From: Rutidosis leptorrhynchoides
Lineage: Eukaryota; Streptophyta; Magnoliopsida; Asterales; Asteraceae
Length of the DNA: 64,000 nucleotides
Direction of reading: 5' to 3'
Assembly: GCF_046630445.1 (NCBI RefSeq)
Contig: NC_092335.1
Span: forward strand, 543,483,001 to 543,547,000
Below, piece after piece: positions 51,310 through 63,289 of this stretch (its first letter is position 1; every line of letters starts with the position of its first letter). The notes under the pieces are model-generated. The model was given only the letters and a program-made list of their open reading frames with translations, was not told the origin of the DNA and ran no database searches. A program made the translations under genes and the position numbers.

Positions 51310-54185
51310 TGTAGTGTCCCGTTCATATTGATTATAAACGTCACGTACTTATTGGTGTCATTGTGAGGTATTGACCTCTATATGTGACATTTTTCAAAAT
51401 CTGCATTCGTTTTTATAATACAAACCATAACCTTTATTATAATCAAAGGTTCAAACAACATAATAATGATTACCGTTTAACGATAATCTTAGTTTTACAA
51501 ACTTTACATTTGATAATAACAATACGATTTCCAACATATTTCACATTACAAATCTTCCGATATGCAGTTTTATTTTTGACACAAATATGCATACTCCAAA
51601 TCCTGCTTAAATTCGGCATAATGCAGCGGAAGCTTTTATTTATCACCTGAGAATAAACATGCTTAAAACATCAACATAAAGTTGGTGAGATATTGGTTTA
51701 ATTCTAGCAGCGTTATAAAAAAAGACCACAAGATTTAATATACATAAACGTTTTAATAAAAATATTCTAAGTGGTTGAGCACTTGATAACCATACTTAAC
51801 ATTTAATCAACGTCACATATTCCCTTTATTATGAAAGCTTACTACACCGTACCAAGTGTAGTCACCAAAATGAAGTACTGTGCAACCGTTGAATACTGGT
51901 CGTCCAGTCCGGTTGGGGTTGTCAGGCCCGATAGATCTATCAACAGGATTCGCGTTTACAATACCGCATGTAAATAGTAGTTACCAAGTTACCGGGAAGT
52001 ATGCCAGTGGTACAACTCAACGTAGAATATATATTTTTAATCACTTGTGTCCATAACGTAAATCATAAAATGCATGTATTCTCATCCCGAAATATTTAGA
52101 GTTTAAAAGTGGGACTATATACTCACTTTTACCTTGAAGATATTTAACATGACTTGGTCTTCGATAGATATCAGGAACCTAACCATATATAATATATATC
52201 AACATATTTTCTTTTCAAATAATCGTTACATTTGTATTTATAATACTTTTAATATCTATTAGTCCGTAGTTAGCAGTCCGATGTTAGAGGTCCATAATTA
52301 ATTACTCAATAAAATAAATAAAGACCCCATCGTATTCGTATTGATCGGAATTAATCTCGACCCATGGTATCGTGTTGTCAAATGATGTGTTGCGTACATA
52401 AAGTACCGTGTTGTCAAATGACGTGTTGTGTACAATCATGAGGTCTTATAATTAATCTTCTCGTGTTGTTTACGGGTGGTCCTGAAATATGTAAAATCAA
52501 ATCATGAGTAAATATATATAAAATATCATGTTAATTAGCCAATATATGATTATTTTAGTTTTAGTCAAAATATTTTCGTAGCTAAACTAGCTTCGAATAC
52601 CCGATTTTGTTTTAGCCGTAGTTTCTTCAATACAACTCCGTTTTTGTTGGTTCAACTTGCTACTTCCTTGGATCGAGCCATTATTTATGAATATGAACTG
52701 TAAATACCTTAGTTTGCATTCGAAATCACAGGTTATAGGTCAAACTTGGGTGAATCTTATGAAAGTGATCATTTCCGTCATAAAAACAACATCTAGATGA
52801 TCATTTTTATAAAAAAAATACTTACACTTTGAGTTATACCATGAAATTTTTATATATTAACATATTCATAAGAAATATCGTTTTTCCAGAATATAAACTT
52901 CCAATTCAAAGTTTAAGATGGTTTTTAATTATCCAACCCAAAACAGCCCCCCGTTGCACTCCGACGACGTAGATTCAGTTTTAAGGTGTTCTTTGTAAAA
53001 ACAAGTTGTATCTTGTTAAGTTAGCATATCATTATGATATGTTACAGGTCTTGAAGTGTTTTAAAAGTTAAGTTAGAAGGATCTATTTAGTTTGCGAACA
53101 AGTTTGAAATCATTCAAACTATGTTCTTGTTGTTATAATTTATAACTCAAAATAAGATAGCTATATGAATATGAATTGAATAAGATCATGAATGAGTTTA
53201 CTACCTCAAGTTACTTGGATAAAGCTACTGGAAAAATAAGAAGAGAAAATTAAGGTTGAAGGTCTTCTTGATAGCTTGGAATTCTTGAAGTATAAACTTA
53301 AAATGGAAGTAGTAACTTGTAGTGTTCTTGATTAGTTTTTCTTATGATGATTAAAGCTTGTTTTTGAGGCTAGATCTTCATGGTTATTAGCTGAGATTTT
53401 TAAGGTGTTTAAGACTTATGAAAGTGTGTGTGTTTAACTAGGAAATGGAAGTAGAAAATTGAATCAAAATGAGGTACCTTCTAGCCATTAAATGGCGTGA
53501 AAATGGGGAGACACAAACAAATTTTCATGTTGTAATTTTGTGTAATTAGTCAAGCTAACTTCCAATTTGAGTTTACCTCATATCTAGGGCAGATTTTAGG
53601 TTGATTAGGATGTTGATTTGATGTGTATTTACCAATAGTAAATACGTATAGAAGCTGGGTATGATACGGTTACATATACCCTAGATATACTTGTAGAAAT
53701 CTTGAGGAAACGGAACGAGGATTCAAATATAGCTATCTTTTGTAAATATACTTATATTTTTTTTATGTATATAAGCCCTTTAAAAGTGATTAAATACATA
53801 TTTATACGATACTTGTATAAGCATTATAAGTTATAGGTATATATGTCAAAGAACGTTACGTATAGTTATCATTTTGAAAACTTAAGTTAGTAGTCTCAAA
53901 GTATACTTATAACTCATTGTTATTAGTACACAATGATATGTTAAACCATCCTTAGATCATGTTAAATATGTATAAATACGTATATGTACACGATCATATA
54001 ATTATCGTATGCTATATATAGTTCGTGATATCATCGGTCAAATTGGACGGTCAAACATTGTGTAAAACTCTTTTCAAAAACACAAGAATCAACAATTTGG
54101 ATTGCTTATCATGTTGGTAATGTTTAATTTATGTAAATATTAATCTCATATGTATAAAACGATCGAAAAAATCCGGGTCGTTACA
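51310..54185 (-). mobile_element. Tekay LTR B, 2876 bp (shared by internal A and B)
   Basis: Bounds TGTAGTGTCCCG ... CCGGGTCGTTACA. It acts as 3' LTR of unit A and 5' LTR of unit B. It groups with LTR C at diagnostic sites, with private changes such as ACCTTCTAGCC and a decayed first copy of the 36-bp repeat. Confidence 0.93.
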
Positions 54186-54198
54186 GTACCTACCCGTT
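54186..54198 (-). other. Polypurine tract of Tekay unit A
   Basis: GTACCTACCCGTT on the plus strand directly beside LTR B. Confidence 0.85.
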
Positions 54199-54232
54199 AA
54201 ATAAATTTCGTCCCGAAATTTTAAAGTTGTAC

Positions 54233-57200
54233 CTATTTTGCGTTCTCGGGAAACAAATGTGGGTACTTTTGTTTCATCTGATCCCCTCATTCCCAAGTAA
54301 ACTCGGGACCCCTTCGATCATTCCAACGAACCTTAACGATTGGTATGTTGCTCTGCTTGAGCTGTTTAACTTCACGGTCCATGATTTCGACTGGTTCTTC
54401 TATGAATTGTAGTTTCTCGTCGACTTGGATTTCTTCAAGAGGAATGGTGAGGTCTTCCTTTGTAAGACACTTCTTAAGGTTTGAAACTAGAAACGTATTA
54501 TGTACTCCGGCGAGTTTTTGTGGTAACTCGAGTCGATAAGCTACCGGTCTAATGCGTTCGATGATCTTGAACGGGCCTACATACCTTGGGTTCAGTTTAC
54601 CCCTTTTGCTGAAACATATTACACCTTTCCAAGGTGACACCTTTAGCATAACCATGTCACCGATCTGAAACTCTAATGGTTTCCTTCGGACATCGGCGTA
54701 GCTCTTTTGGCGACTACGGGCTGTTTTCAATCTCTCCTTAATTTGTACTATCTTCTCAGTAGTTTCGTGTATGATCTCAGGACTAGTTAATCCTCGATCT
54801 CCTACTTCATTTCAATAGATAGGGGATCTACACTTCCTTCCATACAGTGCTTTAAATGGTGCAGCTTTAATGCTCGCATGATAACTATTATTATACGAGA
54901 ATTCTGCTAATGGTAGATATTTATCCCATCCGTTTCCAAAATCGATCACACATGCCCTGAGCATGTCTTCAAGAGTCTGAATTGTTCTTTCACTCTGTCC
55001 GTCAGTTTGCGGATGATATGCGGTGCTCATATCCAAACGAGTTCCCAGGGCCTCCTGTAGTGATTGCCAAAACTTTGATGTAAATCTACTATCACGATTG
55101 GATATAATGGAAATAGGTATTCCATTCCTTGAAACGATTTCCTTTATGTATAATCGTAATAGTTTCTCCATTCTATCCATTACTTTTATAGGCAAGAAAT
55201 GTGCAGATTTGGTGAGACGATCAACTATTACCCATATGGTGTCATAACCCCATGCAGTCTTGGGTAACTTCGTGATAAAATCCATGGTAATACCGTCCCA
55301 CTTCCATTCTGGGATTTCTGGTTGTTGAAGTAACCCTGACGGCTTCTGGTGTTTTACTTTGACTTTGGAACAAGTTAAACATTCCCCGACATATGTTGTA
55401 ACGTCTGTCTTTAAATTAAGCCACCAATAATGCGTCCTAAGATCTTGATACATCTTTCCAACTCCAGGATGTATCGAGTATCTTGTCTTATGTGCCTCGT
55501 TCAATATCAACTTCCTTAATCCACCCAACTTTGGTACCCAAATACGTTTTGCAAAATATCGAATTCCGTCTTTCCGTATAACGAGTTGCTTCTCATACTT
55601 CTTCATTATTTCATTTCCTATGTTTTCCTTAGTAAGAGCTTCTCGTTGAGCCTCTTTGATTTGTGAGTTGAGATTCATGCGAATTTTTATGTTCATCGCT
55701 CGTACTCGAATTGGCTCTCATTCCTTTCTGCTTAGAGGGTCAGCCACTACATTCGCTTTCCCGGGATGATAGCAAATCTCACAATCATAGTCGTTTATCA
55801 GCTCGACCCACCTACGTTACCTCATATTCAGCTGTTTTTGATCAAAAATATGTTGAAGGCTTTTATGATCGGTAAACACAGTGCATTTAACCACATATAA
55901 GTAGTGTCTCCATATCTTCAATGCAAACACTACTGCTCCCAGTTCTAGATCATGTGTCGTATAATTTCGCTCGTGAATCTTCAATTTTCGGGATGCATAC
56001 GCAATAACTTTCTTTCGTTGCATAAGGACGCAACCAAAACCTTGTCGCGAAGCGTCACAATATATCTCAAAATCATCGTTCCCTTCAGGTAATGATAAAA
56101 TAGGCGCCGTAGTCAACTTCTTCTTCAGTAATTGAAATGCACTCTCCTGCTCAGAAGTCCATTCGTACTTCTTCCCTTTTTGCGTTAACGCTGTTAATGG
56201 TTTAGCTATTCGGGAAAAATCTTGAATAAACCTTCTATAATAACCGGCTAAACCCAAAAATTGACGTATTTGTGCCGGTGTCTTAGGAGTCTCCCATTTT
56301 TCAATGGCCTCAATTTTAGCTGGATCAGCCTGAATTCCTTTGCTACTAACAACGTGGCCAAGAAATTGCACTTCTTTCAACCAAAATGCACACTTAGAAA
56401 ATTTGGCGTATAACTGTTCTTTTTTTAACATTTCTAGTACCAACCTTAAATGCTGCTCATGTTCTTGCTCATTTTTGGAATAGATAAGAATATCGTCAAT
56501 GAAAACGATAACAAACTTATCTAGATACGGACTACAAACTCGATTCATGAGGTCCATGAATACAGCTGGCGCATTCGTCAATCCAAACGGCATGACCAAA
56601 AATTCGTAATGATCGTAGCGTGTCCGGAAAGCAGTTTTCGGAATATCTTCTTCTTTGACGCGTAGTTGATGATAACCCGATCTTAGGTCTATTTTCGAAT
56701 AAACACATGATCCTTGCAGTTGATCAAATAAGTCGTCAATTCTCGGTAGTGGATACCGATTCTTGATAGTTAACTTATTTAATTCACGGTAATCTATACA
56801 CATTCGGAAGGATCCATCTTTCTTCTTGACAAATAAAATCGGAGCTCCCCACGGTGAAGTGCTCGGTCGAATGAAACCAGTCCAGTAATTCTTGTAACTG
56901 GCTTTGTAACTCTTTCATCTCAGATTGTGCAAGTCTGTATGGAGCACGAGCCACTCGTGCAGCTCCTGGTACTAGATCTATTTGAAATTCTACAGATCTA
57001 AATGGAGGTAATCCCGGCAACTCTTCCGGAAAGACTTCAGGAAAATCTTTTGTTACAGGCACGTCGCTGATGCTCTTCTCTTTTTCCTTCATTTTGACTT
57101 TATTAACATGTGCTAAGATAGCATAGCACCCTTTCTTCTAGCACTTTTGGGCTTTCAAACAGCTAATGAGTTTTAGCTTTGAGTTACCCTTCTCTCCATA

Positions 57201-58637
57201 AATCATTACTGGCGTTTTATCCTTACGAGGAATGCGAATTGCCTTCTTTGCATACACAACTTCAGCTCCTATTTTGGACATCCAGTCCATGCCGACTATT
57301 ACATCAAAACTTTCTAATTCTACGAGTATCAAATCAATTTTAAACGTTTCTCCGGCTACATTTATTTTACAATCACGGCAAATTTTATCGGCTTTAATTA
57401 GTTTACCATTAGCTAACTCAATCATGTATTTAGCATCTAGAGGTGATGATGAACAATTCAATTTAGCGTAAAAGTCTCTACACATATAACTTCTATTGGC
57501 ACCAGTATCAAATATAATAGATGCTGACAAGTTATTAATGGTAAACGTACCCGTAACAAGCTCCGGGTCTTCACACGCCTCTCTAGCATTAATAATAAAT
57601 GCTCTTCCACGTGCAGATCTGTTATTATTCTCTGGATTCGGGCACTGGCTCTTATAATGACCCTGTTTCCCACACCCATAACAAGTAACAGTGGCCAAGG
57701 CAGTTCTATTTGCATTGGTGGCAGGAGTCTTGGTGCCATTTGTATTTGTAACGGGAACCCTACAATCTTCAGTAAGATGACCCATTCGATTACAATTGTT
57801 GCACACCACATTACAATAACCAAAGTGATGTTTGTGGCATCTGTTACATAAAGGATTTCGTCCTTTGTAACCTGAGCTTGAACCACTACCCACACCTTGC
57901 GTGGTTTCTTGTTTCTTGTTGGATTGTTGATGATTACCTTCCCACGTTCTTTTGTTTTCCGATGTCTTGACATCGGTGTTCTTATCCAGAATAATCTGGT
58001 CCATCAACTCGTTTGTCATGGTGATGGCTTCATGAATAGTCTTGGGTTTCGATGCTGTAACATTTGCCTTAACATTTTTAGGCAAACCATCTTTGTACAG
58101 TTCTATCTTTCGTTCTTCGGTTGGTACCAATTCGGGACATAGCAAAGCTAATTCCATGAATCGCTGATTGTAGTTGGTGAGTTCAGTACCAACAACTTTC
58201 AGGCTTCGTAATTCAACTTTCTACTTCCTAACCTCGTTCCTTGGACAATACTCGTTGATTAGAATTGTTTTGAATTCTTCCCATGGAGTATCATAAGCTA
58301 CATCTCCTCCTACGGCCTTCACATAGTTTTTCCACCACGTGAGTGCTCTATCTTGTAAGGTGCACGATGCATACTTGGTCATGTCCTTCTCAATACAACC
58401 ACTGATTTTAAACACAGACTCAATCTTTTCGATCCACCGGTTTAAACCGACCGGTCCTTCTGTTCCACTGAATGATGAGGGCTTGCAACCTTGAAAAGTT
58501 TTGTAGGTGCATCCCACACGAGGATTTAGGTTAACTGCATCACCTCTTGCAGCCTCGACCCATAACATTCTGTCGTTCACTCGCTGATTGATGAGTTCCT
58601 CGATTTCTTGTTCCGTCATTTGGTTCAATCGCGCCAT
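54233..58637 (-). pseudogene. Tekay internal A gag-pol, full length but broken
   Basis: Gag from 58637 (MARLNQMTEQ) through knuckles, protease (IIFDTGANRSYMC), RT ([11 protein letters not shown]), RNase H, integrase and the chromodomain-like end. Breaks: amber codons at 58221-58223 and 57138-57140 (same places as copy B), a 2-bp loss near 56878 shifting RT, stops at 55817-55819, near 55719, 54812-54814 and 54287-54289. In integrase the second catalytic Asp (DRDSRF context) is Asn (codon 55097-55099). It retains the full-length architecture but cannot make an active polyprotein. Confidence 0.93.
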
Positions 58638-58792
58638 ATTCTTCAATAAGAATGAAAAAAAATAATTATTCACATAGAATATTATAGATGTAGTGTGTAT
58701 TTACAGTACATCGTAGCTTATTAATAATATGAACCAGTTATTATTATAAAAGCCTTTTCTTCTTATTAGCATTTTATAATTATATCTTGGGT

Positions 58793-58809
58793 AGTACCTA
58801 CCCGTTAAA
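58793..58809 (-). other. Duplicate polypurine tract in the Tekay leader, copy A
   Basis: Same 17 nt, AGTACCTACCCGTTAAA, 156 nt before the gag start at 58637. Confidence 0.85.
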
Positions 58810-58997
58810 GTTAATAATTAATAGCTTAGTACGGAAATTAATTACTACCATCCAAATAATACTCCACCATGGAAAATTATTGCATTTCACACTTCACTAT
58901 TTTACATATGCTTATCTTACATCAAACATTAAGCAAACCACACTAGTAATATTATACAAAACGTTATATGATCCCATGGTTTAAAAACAACAGCGCA

Positions 58998-59426
58998 TCA
59001 TTTAGCATATATCCCAAAACGTTTGTGTTCAGGGAATCGCTTAACGCTTATCCTGGCTGTCTCCCTACGTTTTGACTGAGGGGCCGAAGAACTGAATGCC
59101 GGGATAGAACTAATAGGAATAGCGGGAATAGGGGTGGAAGTGTCTGGTGGAGTTGGTGCCACAACATCCTCACTAAACTAGGGATTTGGATTTTCCAATT
59201 CAGTAGCCTTTCGTTTCTTTCCTCGTTCGAACTTGTCTTTCGTAATTTCCTGTATTTCTTCCTCCTCAGGATCACTTTTCGGTTCCTCTTCAATTGATTC
59301 ATCCGGAAATTGTGAGTCTTTCCCAAAGGTGTCGTTTTCATCATCGGATAGGTTAATGACTGGAACACTATCTGAAGATTCTGGTTCGGAGTCGCTGAAT
59401 GTGATAATAAGTTTTAAGCCAGACAT
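58998..59426 (-). CDS. Tekay accessory ORF upstream of gag (copy A)
   Basis: As in copies B and C: 82 codons from MSGLKLIITFSDSEPE to a TAG at 59178-59180, then an open extension, here 59 codons to a TGA at 58998-59000. VPVINLSDDENDTF and ERGKKRKATE are unchanged. An overlapping minus frame (59048-59368) is a shadow. Confidence 0.55.
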
Positions 59427-59603
59427 CTATCACATAACAACTAGCACGTTAGTACCATATAATATTTACATATTAATTTTTAACCAACAAGGATAAGCAA
59501 TAGTTTTCGAAATCAGACACGGTCAAAGTCCAGACTCACTAATGCATCCTAACAAACTCGGTAAGACACACTAATGAAAATTTTCTGGTTCTCTAAGACC
59601 AAC

Positions 59604-59615
59604 GCTCTGATACCA
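59604..59615 (-). other. Tekay PBS, copy A
   Basis: GCTCTGATACCA, two bases from LTR A; the array's true 5' PBS. Confidence 0.92.
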
Positions 59616-59617
59616 CC

Positions 59618-62483
59618 TGTAGTGTCCTGTTCATATTGATTATAAACGTCACGTACTTATTGGTGTCATTGCGAGGTATTGACCTCTATATGTGACATTT
59701 TTCAAAATCTGCATTCGTTTTTATAATACAAACCATAACTTTTATTATAATCAAAGGTTCAAACAGCATAATAATGATTACCGTTTAATTATATTCTTAG
59801 TTTTACAAACTTTACATTTGATAATAACAATACGATTTCCAACATATTTCACATTACAAATCTTCCGATATGCAGTTTTATTTTTGACACAAATATGCAT
59901 ACTCCAAATCCTGCTTAAATTCGACGTAATGCAGCGGAAGCTTTTATTTATCACCTGAGAATAAACATGCTTAAAACATCAACATAAAGTTGGTGAGATA
60001 TAGGTTTAATGCTAGCAGCGTTATAAATATAGACCACAAGATTTAATATACATAAACGTTTTAATAAAAATATTCTAAGTGGTTGAGCACTTGATAACCA
60101 TACTTAACATTTAATCAATGTCGCATATTCCCTTTATTATGAAATCTTACTACACCGTACCAAGTGTAGTCACCAAAATGAAGTACTGTGCAACCGTTGA
60201 ATACTGGTCGTCTAGTCCGATTGGGGTTGTCAGGCCCGATAGATCTATCAACAGGATTCGCGTTTACAATACCGCGTGTAAATAGTAGTTACCAAGTTAC
60301 AGAGAAGTATTCCAGTGGTACAACTCAACGTAGAATATATATTTTTAATCACTTGTGTCCATAACGTAAATCATAAAATGCATGTATTCTCATCCCGAAA
60401 TATTTAGAGTTTAAAAGTGGGACTATATACTCACTTTTGCCTTAAAGATATTTAACATGACTTGGTCTCCGATAGATATCACGAACCTAACCATATATAA
60501 TATATATCAACATATTTTCTTTTCAAATAATCGTTACATATGTACTTATAATACTTTTAATATCTATTAGTCCGTAGTTAGCAGTCCAATGTTAGTGGTC
60601 CACAATTAATTGCTCAATAAAATAAATAAAGACCCCATCATATTCATATTGATTGGAATTAATCTCGACCCATGGTACCGTGTTGTCAAATGACGTGTTG
60701 CGTACATAAAGTACCGTGTTGTCAAATGACGTGTTGCGTACAATCATGAGGTCTTATAATTAATCTTCTCGTGTTGTTTACGGGTGGTCCTGAAATATGT
60801 AAAATCAAATCATGAGTAAATATATATAAAATATCATGTTAATTAGCCAAGATATGATTAGTTTGGTTTTAGTCAAAATATTTTCGTAGTTAAACTAGCT
60901 TTGGATACCCGATTTTGTTTTAGCCGTAGTAACTTCAATACAACTCCGTTTTTGTTGGTTCAACTTGCCACTTCCTTGGATCGAGCCATTATTTATGAAT
61001 ATGAACTGTAAATACCTTAGTTTGCATTCAAAATCACAGGTTATAGGTCAAACTTGGGTGAATCTTATGAAAGTGATCATTTCCGTCATAAAAACAACAT
61101 CAAGATGATCATTTTTATAAAAAAAATACTTACACTTTGAGTTATACCATGAGATTTTTATATATTAACATATTCATAAGAAATATCATTTTTCCAGAAT
61201 ATAAACTTCCAATTCAAAGTTTAAGATGGTTTTTAATTATCCAACCCAAAACAGTCCCCGGTTGCACTCCGACGACGTAGATTCAGTTTTAAGGTGTTCT
61301 TTGTAAAAACAAGTTGTATCTTGTTAAGTTAGCATATGATTATGATATGTTACAGGTCTTGAAGTTTTTTAAAAGTTAAGTTAGAAGGATCTATTTAGTT
61401 TGCGAACAAGTTTAAAATCATTCAAACTATGTTCTTGTTGTTATAATTTATAACTCAAAATAAGATAGCTATATGAATATGAATCGAATAAGATCATGAA
61501 TGAGTTTACTACCTCAAGTTACTTGGATAAAGCTACTGGAAAAATAAGAAGAGAAACTTAAGGTTGAAGGTCTTCTTGATAGCTTGGAATTCTTGAAGTA
61601 TAAACTTAAAATGGAAGTAGTAACTTGTAGTGTTCTTGATTGGTTTTTCTTATGATGATTAAAGCTTGTTTTTGAGGCTAGATCTTCATGCTTATTTGCT
61701 GAGATGTTTAAGGTGTTTAAGACTTATGAAAGTGTGTGTGTTTAGCTAGGAAATGGAAGTAGAAAATTGAATCAAAATGAGGTACCTACTAGCCATTAAA
61801 TGGCGTGAAAATGGGGAACAAATTTTCATGTTGTAATTTTGTGTAATTATTTAAGCTAACTTCCAATTTGAGTTTACCTCATATCTAGGGCAGATTTTAG
61901 GTTGATTAGGATGTTGATTTGATGTGTATTTACCAATAGTAAATACGTATAGAAGCTGGGTATGATACGGTTACATATACCCTAGATATACTTGTAGAAA
62001 TCTTGAGGAAACGGAACGAGGATTCAAATATAGCTATCTTTTGTAAATATACTTATATTGTTTTATGTATATAAGCCCTTTAAAAGTGATTAAATACATA
62101 TTTATACGATACTTGTATAAGCATTATAAGTTATAGGTATATATGTCAAAGAACGTTACGTATAGTTATCGTTTTGAAAACTTAAGTTAGTAGTCTCAAA
62201 GTTTACTTATAACTCATTGTTATTAGTACACAATGATATGTTAAACCATCCTTAGATCATGTTAAATATGTATAAATACGTATATGTACACAATCGTATA
62301 ATTATCGTATGTTATATAGTTCGTGATATCATCGGTCAAATTGGACGGTCAAACGTTGTGTAAAACTCTTTTCAAAAACACAAGACTCAACAATTTGGAT
62401 TGGTTATCAAGTTTGTAATGTTTAAATTATGTAAATATTAATCTCATATGTATAAAACAATCAAAAAAATCTGGGTCGTTACA
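59618..62483 (-). mobile_element. Tekay LTR A (outermost 5' LTR), 2866 bp
   Basis: Bounds TGTAGTGTCCTG ... CTGGGTCGTTACA, followed by GAGTA. It shares diagnostic variants with LTR D, its expected partner from the original insertion. It has a private loss in GGGGAACAAATTTT (about 61815) where the others read GGGGAGACACAAACAAAT. Confidence 0.93.
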
Positions 62484-62488
62484 GAGTA
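62484..62488. other. Right target-site duplication GAGTA of the Tekay array
   Basis: GAGTA follows ...GTTACA and matches 21815-21819; Copia leader sequence resumes immediately. Confidence 0.93.
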
Positions 62489-62712
62489 TGCTCTGTGGTT
62501 GCCACGGGAGTGGATCGTCTACATCAGAGTTCTATTGATCGTATAGGGTATCTGGTTAGACAATATTTTTTCTGATTCGTAGTAATAGTTGGATTTGTTA
62601 GTGGCGAGTTGTGGATTTCCAATTTAAAGGGTCCTGGCTACCTGCTACATCTTTTGGCTATTCGAAAGGTGAGTAAAATCAGAGAAAGTGTTGTTTATAG
62701 GATACAGATACG
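62489..62712 (+). mobile_element. Copia leader, right half
   Basis: It continues from 21814 across the Tekay insertion, between the Copia PBS and gag. It contains two blocks shared with the Athila leader (62568-62598, 62642-62688); the second ends 24 nt before the gag ATG. Confidence 0.75.
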
Positions 62713-62823
62713 ATGTCGAAGTTCAGTCCAATGAGGTTTGATGTAGAGAAATTTGATGGGATGATCAATTTTGGCTTATGGCAGGTTCAAGTCAAGGATG
62801 TGTTGATTCAGTCCGGGTTACAC
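62713..62823 (+). pseudogene. Copia gag N terminus, cut by an LTR insertion
   Basis: MSKFSPMRFDVEKFDGMINF followed by GLWQVQVKDVLIQSGL is the classic start of plant Copia gag (F-x-G-x-N-F-x-x-W-x-x-x-x-x-x-L-x-Q-x-x-L pattern). After 37 codons the frame runs into TGTGACGACCCGG, an LTR start, so the rest of this element lies beyond the window or is displaced. Confidence 0.88.
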
Positions 62824-62995
62824 TGTGACGACCCGGAAATTTCCGACCAAATTTAAACTTAATCTTTATATGATTTCGACACGATAAGCAAAGTCTGTAA
62901 TAATGAATCTCAAAATTTTGAAGTGTTTCATTTATGCAATTACCCTTTGACTACTCTTGGCGATTCACGAACAAGTTGTCTTGTAAATAAATATG

Positions 62996-63000
<5 letters not shown>

Positions 63001-63053
<53 letters not shown>
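63001..63053. repeat. (AT)n microsatellite
   Basis: About 53 bp of AT repeat inside the right-edge LTR. Confidence 0.95.
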
Positions 63054-63058
<5 letters not shown>

Positions 63059-63183
63059 ATAATTAAAAATAGTAAAATATAATTTAACATTCGAATTAAA
63101 AATGTAAGATAAGTTACAAAATAGTTACGTTGTAATATGAACCTATATGATTTCTACGTATAAATATTATGATATGTATATTG

Positions 63184-63289
<106 letters not shown>

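Larger units (their letters stand above)
21820..62483 (-). mobile_element. Tandem Tekay-type gypsy array: 4 LTRs, 3 internal regions
   Basis: Order along the minus strand: LTR A (59618-62483), internal A, LTR B (51310-54185), internal B, LTR C (43005-45877), internal C (with an Athila insertion), LTR D (21820-24500, truncated). Each junction is a correct PBS-LTR or PPT-LTR border, so neighbouring units share LTRs. Internal regions encode gag with CCHC knuckles, protease, RT, RNase H, integrase and a C-terminal chromodomain-like segment ending [20 protein letters not shown], which points to the Tekay/Del chromovirus lineage. One GAGTA duplication flanks the whole. Confidence 0.9.

Noticed and set aside
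48831-58223. Programmed amber readthrough in Tekay gag-pro
   Set aside because: The two shared TAG codons lack a known readthrough context, copy C has sense codons there, and nearby frameshifts point to decay.
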